Shown: in pieces, positions 1 through 6,412 of the stretch
Numbering within the stretch: position 1 is the stretch's first letter
Layout: each line of letters opens with the position of its first letter
Source of the DNA: Algoriphagus sp.
Lineage (GTDB): Bacteria > Bacteroidota > Bacteroidia > Cytophagales > Cyclobacteriaceae
Assembly: GCA_023255285.1 (NCBI GenBank)
Contig: JALRIY010000030.1
Location: 1 to 15,744 of the forward strand
Direction: 5' to 3'
DNA: 15,744 bases
Made by a program: the position numbers and the translations under genes
The notes under the pieces: generated by a model
Told to the model about the DNA's origin: nothing
What the model saw: the letters and a program-made list of their open reading frames with translations, nothing else
Databases searched by the model: none

Positions 1-2
1 CA

Positions 3-962
3 GTAGAAAATCAAACCAGCCAAGGCCTGCTAGGGCTCGATTGGGAACTCCCATCGGCTGGCAATTGGGCCTTGCGGGCGGGTGTTCGCGGGACTTGGAT
101 GTATGCCAACTTGAGTACCTACACTGTCACCGAGCAGCGCTGGGAGGCCTACCAGAGTTTGGGCTGGCAAGAGGGAGAGCGGATTTCGGTTTCCCTCAAT
201 CTCCGCCAACTGGCCTATCCCAGTGAACTCGTTCCCTTTCTGCCTGGTCTAGGATTGGACTGGATGCTTTTTGAAAGTGATCGAACGAGCCTTCACTTCA
301 AAACAGCTTTCGGGCTGGGGATGAAACTGCCTACACTCAACGATCGCTACTGGAAGCCGGGAGGAAATCCGAATCTTCGACCTGAAAAGAGCCAAAACGC
401 AGAAATGGGCTTCCAACTCAAGCAGATTGGGACTTTTTCTTGGTCACATCGCCTGACCTATTACCGAATGCAGGTAGAGGATTGGATCATTTGGCTACCA
501 AAAGGCAATTTATGGAGCCCAGAAAATATCCGAGAGGTCCACAATCAAGGGCTGGAATACAAAGGTGAGAGTTCCTGGACTATAGGCCGCTTGAACTGGC
601 AAGCACACCTCGCCTATACCTATTCCAGTACGCGAGACCTCACCCAAGAAGAATCGAAGCAACTTCCCTACAGCCCCAAGCATCAAGGAAATGCGGGATT
701 GCAGGTGAAACGAAAAGATTTCGCCCTTGACCTTTCGTGCTTTTATGTGGGGCAGCGAGGCATTGCTTCAGAGAATTCGCGAATTCTGGAAGGCTTTGCG
801 CTAGGCAACCTTGGCTTTACTTATTCAGGAGCCAAGTGGAAATCGCTGCAAATGCCGCTACGTTTTCAAGTACTCAATGTATTTAATCAATCCTACCAAG
901 TGCTCTACCTACGGGCCATGCCGGGACGATCCTACCAACTCAATTTAACGCTTACATTATGA
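3..962 (+). CDS. TonB-dependent outer-membrane receptor, C-terminal half (BtuB-like, partial)
   Basis: This is the C-terminal 319 residues of a TonB-dependent receptor; the frame is open to the left edge, so the plug domain and the true start lie outside the window. Such receptors are 22-stranded beta-barrels that import scarce ligands across the outer membrane using TonB energy. Visible are alternating hydrophobic/polar beta-strands, the family motif LNDRYWKPGGNPNLRPEKS (about 336-393), a WSPEN...GLEY stretch (about 513-560) and a C-terminal barrel strand ending LNLTLTL. The stop overlaps the start of the downstream lipoprotein (ATGA, 959-962), so the two are probably co-translated. The pairing with a BtuG-like propeller and the 'W.P.G..WSPEN' region recall Bacteroidota BtuB, which suggests a corrinoid ligand. 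The ligand is inference; membership of the receptor family is secure. A TTG at 72 is an internal codon, not the start. Confidence 0.88.
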   Translation, partial: VENQTSQGLLGLDWELPSAGNWALRAGVRGTWMYANLSTYTVTEQRWEAYQSLGWQEGERISVSLNLRQLAYPSELVPFLPGLGLDWMLFESDRTSLHFKTAFGLGMKLPTLNDRYWKPGGNPNLRPEKSQNAEMGFQLKQIGTFSWSHRLTYYRMQVEDWIIWLPKGNLWSPENIREVHNQGLEYKGESSWTIGRLNWQAHLAYTYSSTRDLTQEESKQLPYSPKHQGNAGLQVKRKDFALDLSCFYVGQRGIASENSRILEGFALGNLGFTYSGAKWKSLQMPLRFQVLNVFNQSYQVLYLRAMPGRSYQLNLTLTL

Positions 963-2011
963 TCCAATTTAGCAAGTCTTTCCTGCCTTTATTCCTGCTT
1001 ACCCTGATTTTTTCGGCCTGTGACCCAACGACCGATGAACGCCCACTGGGGGTATACGATACCGGAATTCTGATCCTAAATGAAGGGGCGTTTGGTGCTA
1101 ATGACGGAGAGGTAACTCACCTAGATCCAAGTACTGGAATGCTCACCCCCTCGGTATTTGAAAAAGCTAATGGGCGGCCTTTTGCGGGGCTATTGGAGGA
1201 CTTGGTCTTGGAGGAAGATCGCCTTTATTTGGTGGCAAACACGGGTAAAGTGGAAGTGGTACAGCCTGGAGATTTTAAGTCGATTGGAGCCGTGGATGAG
1301 GATTTGGACCAACCCCGATCGGTCGTTACTGCCCGAGGCAAATTATTTATTTCGGATTATGGGCCTTACGATGCCAATTACAATACCCCATCCTCCTACG
1401 TGGCGGTGGTGCAAGGCTTGGACGGTGGACTAGTGAAGAAAAAGATTCCCGTTTCCAGTAAACCTGAGGACCTCTACGCCTTTGGATCTTATGTATTTGT
1501 AGCGGGTTCGGAGGGTAAAAAGGTGGAGGTGCTGGATGCCAACGCCGAACTGCCTTTCAAAACCTTGGAAATGCCTGGCCAGCCGGTTCAGTTCTTTGAG
1601 TTGAATGGGGACCTCTGGGTATTTTGTTACGATGCTCAGAAAGTCTATTTCGTTTCCATCTCCAAAAGTGGATTAAGCCAAAAGGAAATCCGCAACTTTC
1701 CCATCGCTCAGGCCACTGGTCGGATAGCAAAAGGGGATGCCGATACCTTCTATGTGTTGACCAGTTCGGGATGGCCTGACTACCAAGATGGGATATCCGT
1801 AGTATCAGTTGGCACTGGTACCTTAGTGTCTGATTGGAAAAAAGGTTCAGGCTTTTATGGAATTGGCTATAACTCTGATTTACAGCAAGTTTATTTGGCC
1901 AATGCCAGAGGCTTCCAAGGAAACGGTGAGGTAGTGGTTTACCAACAATCTGGTGCAGAAGTCACCAAACTAACGGTTGGCCGAGGACCTTCTGGATTTC
2001 TATTCCGTTAA
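959..2011 (+). CDS. Surface lipoprotein beta-propeller, BtuG/DUF5074-like
   Basis: A 350-residue lipoprotein. Residues 1-20 form a signal peptide with a hydrophobic core (LPLFLLTLIF) and a lipobox FSAC, putting the lipidated cysteine at C21; acidic residues follow soon after (D22, D26, E27), which fits, weakly, a Bacteroidota surface-export signal. The mature part is built of repeated short beta-blades (ILILNEGAFGANDGEV, LYLVANTGKVEVV, VFVAGSEGKKVEVLD, VYLANARGFQGNGEVVVY), typical of a YncE/DUF5074 seven-bladed propeller. In gut Bacteroides, BtuG is such a protein: it sits on the outer face of the BtuB receptor and captures vitamin B12 very tightly. Here the ATG overlaps the receptor's stop by 4 nt, so the two products are likely partners. 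The B12 function is inferred from family resemblance and neighbourhood; no ligand-binding residue was identified. An inverted repeat follows about 60 nt after the stop. Confidence 0.75.
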   Translation: MIQFSKSFLPLFLLTLIFSACDPTTDERPLGVYDTGILILNEGAFGANDGEVTHLDPSTGMLTPSVFEKANGRPFAGLLEDLVLEEDRLYLVANTGKVEVVQPGDFKSIGAVDEDLDQPRSVVTARGKLFISDYGPYDANYNTPSSYVAVVQGLDGGLVKKKIPVSSKPEDLYAFGSYVFVAGSEGKKVEVLDANAELPFKTLEMPGQPVQFFELNGDLWVFCYDAQKVYFVSISKSGLSQKEIRNFPIAQATGRIAKGDADTFYVLTSSGWPDYQDGISVVSVGTGTLVSDWKKGSGFYGIGYNSDLQQVYLANARGFQGNGEVVVYQQSGAEVTKLTVGRGPSGFLFR

Positions 2012-2074
2012 TTTTTTTCTTTTTCACACTCCGACGCGGCGGATAATTAGAAAAAACACGCTGATTTATTTCAG

Positions 2075-2121
2075 ATTGAATTAAGCCCCAAACCTTAGTC
2101 TAAGTTTGGGGTCAATTCAAT
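2075..2121. terminator. Long inverted repeat between convergent genes, probable bidirectional terminator
   Basis: Outer arms ATTGAATT (2075-2082) and AATTCAAT (2114-2121) enclose inner arms CCCCAAAC (2086-2093) and GTTTGGGG (2104-2111), then TTA/TAA around the loop GTC (2098-2100). The structure lies between the convergent lipoprotein and htrA genes, where a two-way terminator is expected. A/T-rich outer arms supply a short U-tract in either direction, but there is no long T-run, so efficiency is uncertain. Confidence 0.6.
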
Positions 2122-2162
2122 GAGCCGTGGACCGTGGTCTGTCAACTGTCGACCTGTTCTCT

Positions 2163-3593
2163 TTACCTCACCTGATAACTTTGGGTAAAGGGTTGCCCAT
2201 TAGGCGAAACACCCTCCAACACCAATCGACCACTGAACTTCTCCAAGTAAGGACCCAATGCCTTAGGGTCCTTGGCTGGCATCTCGTTGATGTGAGTGAT
2301 CACAAATCCCTCTCGGAAACCAAGGTTGCTCAAGTATCCGTTGGTCAATGAGGTAATCTTTACTCCATAGGTGAGTTTGAGTCGATCCTTGTCGATGGCA
2401 TTGATGGATTCGAGACGAGCACCTAGCACTTCTGAACTGTAAAACTCTCGTTTGCTGATGCCTGTACCGCCTTCTAGGTTTTGAAGGGTCAGCAAGGAAG
2501 TGGTGGACTTACCGTCGCGCTGGTAGCTAATATTCACTTGATCTCCTGGATAGTAATAGGATAGGGCTTCCTCAAAACTTCCTTTGCCAGTGATTTTCCA
2601 ATCGCCAATTTGCGTGATCAAGTCATCGGTTTGTAGGCCAGCTTTCTCTGCTGCCCCACTTTTTAGGACTCGCGTAACTACTACTCCGTCCAAACTATTT
2701 AAGGACATTTCTTTGGCCAATTCGGGTGTGATTTCGGTGACTTCGACTCCAGGAATGGCCTTTTGAACTTCTCCGTGTTGAATTAGGTCGTTGGCTACCT
2801 TCACAGCCACATCTACCGGTACAGCAAATCCATAACCGGTGTAGGAACCCGTTCGAGATAGAATAGCGGTGTTGATTCCCACTAGTTCGCCACGGACATT
2901 CACCAAGGCCCCACCGGAGTTACCTGGATTAATTGGGGCATCAGTTTGGATAAAACTTTCCAATGGAAAATCACCTCCTAGAATATTGATTTGTCGTTCC
3001 TTGGCAGAGACAATGCCGGCAGTCACAGTGGAGGTAAGGTTGAAGGGGTTGCCTACAGCAAGGACCCATTCTCCGATTTGGAGCGCTCTACTAGATCCTA
3101 ACTTGATTTCGGGCAAATTTTTCGCTTCGATTTTCAATACGGCGATGTCGGTATTTTTGTCCGTTCCCACCAACTTGGCCTTATAGGTTTGTTTTTGATG
3201 CACTACTTCCAAGGTCTCTGCCCCATCGATGACGTGGGCATTGGTGAGAATGTATCCGTCTTTGGTGAAAATTACCCCCGAGCCTGTACTCACCCGTTGA
3301 CTTGGCGTAGTCCCAAAAAAGTAATCAAACATGCTATAACGACGGTAATCAGTACCACTGAAGTTTTTGATAAATACCACCGAGCCCGTACTACTTTGGG
3401 AAGCTTCCACAAAGGATTCGGTCGATAGCCCCAAGCTTGAACTTGAAATAGTGGAAAATTGTGCAGGCACATTTCTTCCTATGGAAGGTAGGCTGGAAGA
3501 TTCTGGACTTGAAAATAATGCTGTCCATAAGGCAGCACCGGCTAGACCTGCTAGAAAGGGAATTCCGATAGATTCGATTTTGGAGTGAAGCAT
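2163..3593 (-). CDS. htrA: HtrA/Deg-family periplasmic serine protease (paralogue 1)
   Basis: A 476-residue trypsin-like protease of the HtrA/DegP family (MEROPS S1C), which degrades or holds misfolded envelope proteins. An N-terminal hydrophobic segment (about 11-27) acts as signal or membrane anchor, followed by a Ser-rich linker. The protease domain holds the full triad: H120 in TNAHV, D149 in NTDIAVLKI, and S226 in GNSGG. The LA-loop region has YRRYSMFDYFFGTTP (about 83-97). PDZ1 spans about 277-374 and a second, degenerate PDZ about 386-476. The entry to PDZ1 reads KAIPGV where the paralogue at 12129 has RGLLGV, so ligand binding by this domain may differ. It is transcribed alone, divergently from dxr and convergently with the lipoprotein gene. 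The ATG chosen puts the hydrophobic segment right after a short polar N-terminus containing a lysine. Family assignment is secure; substrate is unknown. Confidence 0.95.
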   Translation of the reverse strand: MLHSKIESIGIPFLAGLAGAALWTALFSSPESSSLPSIGRNVPAQFSTISSSSLGLSTESFVEASQSSTGSVVFIKNFSGTDYRRYSMFDYFFGTTPSQRVSTGSGVIFTKDGYILTNAHVIDGAETLEVVHQKQTYKAKLVGTDKNTDIAVLKIEAKNLPEIKLGSSRALQIGEWVLAVGNPFNLTSTVTAGIVSAKERQINILGGDFPLESFIQTDAPINPGNSGGALVNVRGELVGINTAILSRTGSYTGYGFAVPVDVAVKVANDLIQHGEVQKAIPGVEVTEITPELAKEMSLNSLDGVVVTRVLKSGAAEKAGLQTDDLITQIGDWKITGKGSFEEALSYYYPGDQVNISYQRDGKSTTSLLTLQNLEGGTGISKREFYSSEVLGARLESINAIDKDRLKLTYGVKITSLTNGYLSNLGFREGFVITHINEMPAKDPKALGPYLEKFSGRLVLEGVSPNGQPFTQSYQVR

Positions 3594-3736
3594 ATCTATG
3601 TTTTATTTTCGGTACAAACGAGTGATCCTTAGTTTACTAGTAATGTTTTCAGAAATTTTCTCAAAAAAGAATCAGACAAAAATTAGCCCAAGTACTAAAA
3701 TCTGACGAGATGTACCTATAAATTCAGTCCAATTGG

Positions 3737-3744
3737 TAATTTTG
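3737..3744 (+). promoter_or_regulatory. Candidate -7 element for dxr-rseP
   Basis: TAATTTTG matches the Bacteroidota -7 consensus TAnnTTTG and lies about 60 nt before the dxr start. No good TTTG -33 box is seen 19-21 nt upstream. The surrounding 211-nt divergent region must carry promoters for both htrA (-) and dxr (+), but nothing else in it is distinctive. Confidence 0.3.
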
Positions 3745-3804
3745 TCAGTTCATTTCCCAACCTTCTTCTCTGAACTGGGTTTTAATTTTTATAGCATTAC
3801 CTAA

Positions 3805-4971
3805 ATGACATCAATCAAGCGTGTAGCACTTCTGGGAAGCACAGGGAGTATAGGAACCCAGACTTTGGATGTCATTCGTCAACATCCTGAAAATTTTAGT
3901 GTAGAGGTCCTTACTGCCCAAAATAATGCCGACTTATTGATTCAACAAGCCTTGGAATTTATTCCTAATGCTGTGGTCATCGGGAATGAAGCAAACTATA
4001 CCAAAGTCAAGGAAGCCTTGGCTTCTGCGCCAATCAAAGTCTTTGCAGGTCAAAAAGCAATTGCTCAAGTGGTGGAAATGGAGACCATTGATCTGGTGTT
4101 GACTGCGCTGGTCGGGTACTCTGGTTTGATTCCTACAGTACATGCCATCCGGGCAGGAAAGCAGATTGCGCTAGCCAACAAGGAAACCTTGGTCGTGGCA
4201 GGGGAGTTGATTACCGCTCTTGCCAAGCAGCATGGAGTCAATATCTATCCCGTAGATTCCGAACATTCCGCTATTTTCCAATGTCTGGTGGGTGAATTTC
4301 ACAACCCCATCGAAAAAATAATTCTCACAGCTTCAGGTGGGCCATTTCGAGGAAAAGACCGCGCCTATTTAGAGACGGTGACCCGAGAACAGGCGCTCAA
4401 ACACCCAAACTGGGATATGGGTGCAAAAATTACCATTGATTCTGCATCCTTGATGAATAAGGGATTGGAGGTCATCGAAGCTAAGTGGCTTTTTGGACTT
4501 AAGACAGCCCAGATTGAGGTGGTGGTGCATCCCCAAAGTATCATTCATTCCTTGGTTCAATTTGAAGATGGATCCATAAAAGCACAACTCGGCTTGCCAG
4601 ACATGCGTATTCCCATTCAGTTTGCACTCAGTTATCCGGATCGATTGAAGAGTAACTTAGAGCGGTTTAACTTTGCCAGCTACCCACAATTGTCCTTTGA
4701 ACAACCTGATTTGAAGACTTTCCGAAACCTGCAACTCGCCTACGATGCTCTAGCGGCAGGAGGTAATGCGCCTTGTGTGCTGAACGCAGCCAACGAAATT
4801 GCAGTGGCCGCCTTCCTCAACCGGCAGAGTGGCTTTTTGGAAATGTCTGATTTGATCGAAGAAACCTTAACCCGATCGGAGTTTATTTCTCGTCCTCAGT
4901 TGGAGGACTACATCGAAACCGACCGAATCACTAGAACATTCACAGAAAATTTACTTAAGTCAAGAAACTAA
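3805..4971 (+). CDS. dxr: 1-deoxy-D-xylulose 5-phosphate reductoisomerase
   Basis: A 388-residue enzyme, close to the usual family length (about 390-400). It converts 1-deoxy-D-xylulose 5-phosphate with NADPH to 2-C-methyl-D-erythritol 4-phosphate, the committed step of the MEP isoprenoid pathway in the cytosol. The NADPH site is GSTGSIG (11-17) on an N-terminal Rossmann fold; LANKETLV lies at 123-130. Metal ligands fall in PVDSEHSA: D151 and E153, with E222 in NKGLEVIEAKW as the third. Substrate and flap residues include H200 (KHPNWDMG) and H242 (VHPQSIIHS), with SGGPFRG at 177-183. The C-terminal helical domain (about 310-388) is complete. Its TAA stop directly abuts the rseP ATG with no gap, so the two are almost certainly co-transcribed. 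The start is the only ATG in register with the beta-strand leading into GSTGSIG. Confidence 0.98.
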   Translation: MTSIKRVALLGSTGSIGTQTLDVIRQHPENFSVEVLTAQNNADLLIQQALEFIPNAVVIGNEANYTKVKEALASAPIKVFAGQKAIAQVVEMETIDLVLTALVGYSGLIPTVHAIRAGKQIALANKETLVVAGELITALAKQHGVNIYPVDSEHSAIFQCLVGEFHNPIEKIILTASGGPFRGKDRAYLETVTREQALKHPNWDMGAKITIDSASLMNKGLEVIEAKWLFGLKTAQIEVVVHPQSIIHSLVQFEDGSIKAQLGLPDMRIPIQFALSYPDRLKSNLERFNFASYPQLSFEQPDLKTFRNLQLAYDALAAGGNAPCVLNAANEIAVAAFLNRQSGFLEMSDLIEETLTRSEFISRPQLEDYIETDRITRTFTENLLKSRN

Positions 4972-6285
4972 ATGGAAACCTTAATTATGGTGGGCCAACT
5001 TCTCCTAGGATTGTCAATCCTAGTGGGACTTCATGAGTTGGGACACTTGCTTACCGCCAAACTTTTTGGCATGCGCGTAGAAAAATTTTCTATCGGATTT
5101 CCTCCAAAAATCGCAGGATTTCAATGGGGTGATACCGAATATTCCATCGGAGCCATCCCTCTTGGGGGGTTTGTGAAGATATCAGGGATGGTAGACGAGT
5201 CCATGGATACCGCTCAGTTAGCATCCGAACCCCAGCCTTGGGAGTTTCGTGCCAAACCAGCTTGGCAACGTCTGATCGTTATGTTGGGTGGAATTATCGT
5301 CAACGTGATCACGGGGATTATCATCTTTGTCACGCTGGTATATTCCAACGGTGAAACGTATTTTTCTCGAGACCAAGTGATTGAGAATGGAATAGTAGCG
5401 TACGAATACGGGGAAGCAATTGGCTTGAAGACCGGGGACAAGGTATTGGATGTGAATGGACAGCCCTACAAAAGTATTGGAGAATTGAGTAGTGGATCTG
5501 CACTACTGAGCGAAAATGGCTATTACACTGTCGATCGTCAAGGAGAACTAATTAAAGTAGAAATCCCAAAAGGGTTTATCAATAGCTTCAACTCGGAAGA
5601 GGCCTTCAGTAAGTTTATCGCGGTGCGTATGCCTTTTGATGTGGGTGTTGTGGAGCCCGGTACAGGGGCAGATCAGGCGGGTATTGAAGTTGGCGACCAA
5701 ATTATTTCCGTGAATGGAAGTCCGATCACCTACTTCGACGAGATGCAATCTGCCTTAAAGCAGGTAAAAAATAATTCTGTTTCCTTGGTCCGTCGCCGTG
5801 GGGCACAGGAAGATACGTTAACTGTCCCTGTCTCGGAAGACGCGCGAATAGGTATCGCAGCCAATCTCTTATTAGAACCAGTAAGAAAGGAATATGGATT
5901 TATGGAAGCGCTTTCCCGTGGGACTTCTCGTGCCTTTGGAGCGGTAGTCGTGAATGCAAAGGCCTTGGGAAAAATGTTTACCGGCGAGGTATCCACCAAA
6001 AATGTGAGTGGTCCAATTGGGATGGCCAAAATTTATGGCAACCAATGGGATTGGGTGAAGTTTTGGAGCATCACGGGCTTGATTTCCATGATTTTGGCCT
6101 TTATGAATTTACTTCCAATTCCAGCTCTAGACGGAGGACATGTGGTCTTTTTGCTTTATGAAATGGTCTCTGGTCGTGCACCATCTGACAAGTTTTTGGA
6201 ATATGCACAAAAGGTGGGTATGGTTATCTTACTAGGTTTAATGGTCTTTGCCATCGGTAACGATATCCTCAAACTCATCTTCTAG
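4972..6285 (+). CDS. rseP: RseP/site-2 protease-family intramembrane zinc metalloprotease
   Basis: A 437-residue M50 protease that cuts within the membrane. E. coli RseP cleaves the anti-sigma factor RseA and remnant signal peptides; the substrate here is unknown and no anti-sigma gene is visible nearby. The zinc motif HELGH sits at 21-25 in the first membrane helix (about 6-27), with catalytic E22. The second half-site LDGG (386-389) within MNLLPIPALDGGH supplies D387. Further membrane helices lie at about 102-123, 363-382 and 415-435. Two periplasmic PDZ domains lie between: one at about 135-200 (GLKTGDKVLDVNGQP) and one at about 220-290 (AGIEVGDQIISVNGSP). The length fits the bacterial family (about 440-450). 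It is directly joined to dxr; dxr and rseP are also near each other in E. coli and many other bacteria, so this is an old linkage. A hairpin about 50 nt after the stop may end the operon. Confidence 0.97.
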   Translation: METLIMVGQLLLGLSILVGLHELGHLLTAKLFGMRVEKFSIGFPPKIAGFQWGDTEYSIGAIPLGGFVKISGMVDESMDTAQLASEPQPWEFRAKPAWQRLIVMLGGIIVNVITGIIIFVTLVYSNGETYFSRDQVIENGIVAYEYGEAIGLKTGDKVLDVNGQPYKSIGELSSGSALLSENGYYTVDRQGELIKVEIPKGFINSFNSEEAFSKFIAVRMPFDVGVVEPGTGADQAGIEVGDQIISVNGSPITYFDEMQSALKQVKNNSVSLVRRRGAQEDTLTVPVSEDARIGIAANLLLEPVRKEYGFMEALSRGTSRAFGAVVVNAKALGKMFTGEVSTKNVSGPIGMAKIYGNQWDWVKFWSITGLISMILAFMNLLPIPALDGGHVVFLLYEMVSGRAPSDKFLEYAQKVGMVILLGLMVFAIGNDILKLIF

Positions 6286-6337
6286 TCGGTCTGTCAATAT
6301 GGCCAACTCCCGGTTTGGCATTTCAATTGAATCATAC

Positions 6338-6377
6338 GGAAGAACTTGGGTCTAGCCCGAGTTCTTCCCTTATTTTA
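6338..6377 (+). terminator. Probable intrinsic terminator after rseP
   Basis: GGAAGAACTTGGG (6338-6350) pairs with CCCGAGTTCTTCC (6356-6368), a 13-bp stem with one G-U pair and a 5-nt loop, followed by the T-rich CTTATTTT. It ends only about 36 nt before the lon start, so it could alternatively lie in the lon leader or overlap the lon promoter. Confidence 0.6.
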
Positions 6378-6386
6378 GTTATATCC

Positions 6387-6402
6387 TGACAGCAGGCTGT
6401 CA
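6387..6402. promoter_or_regulatory. 16-nt palindrome immediately upstream of lon, operator or leader hairpin candidate
   Basis: TGACAGC (6387-6393) and GCTGTCA (6396-6402) are perfect 7-nt inverted arms with a 2-nt centre. The site ends 10 nt before the lon ATG. As DNA it could be a dimeric repressor site; as RNA it would form a 6-bp hairpin with loop CAGG that could hinder ribosome access. No known consensus was recognised. Confidence 0.4.
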
Positions 6403-6412
6403 ATCTGTCTTT

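Noticed and set aside
72..962. TTG at 72 as the start of the receptor gene
   Set aside because: The frame stays open with receptor-like sequence to the left edge of the window, so this is an internal codon of a truncated gene.
3189..3428. Open frame on the + strand inside htrA paralogue 1
   Set aside because: It lies opposite a gene with a full catalytic triad, and its translation has no family resemblance; antisense shadow. The same holds for + strand frames at 2127-2351, 2584-2766, 2869-3186 and 3367-3588.
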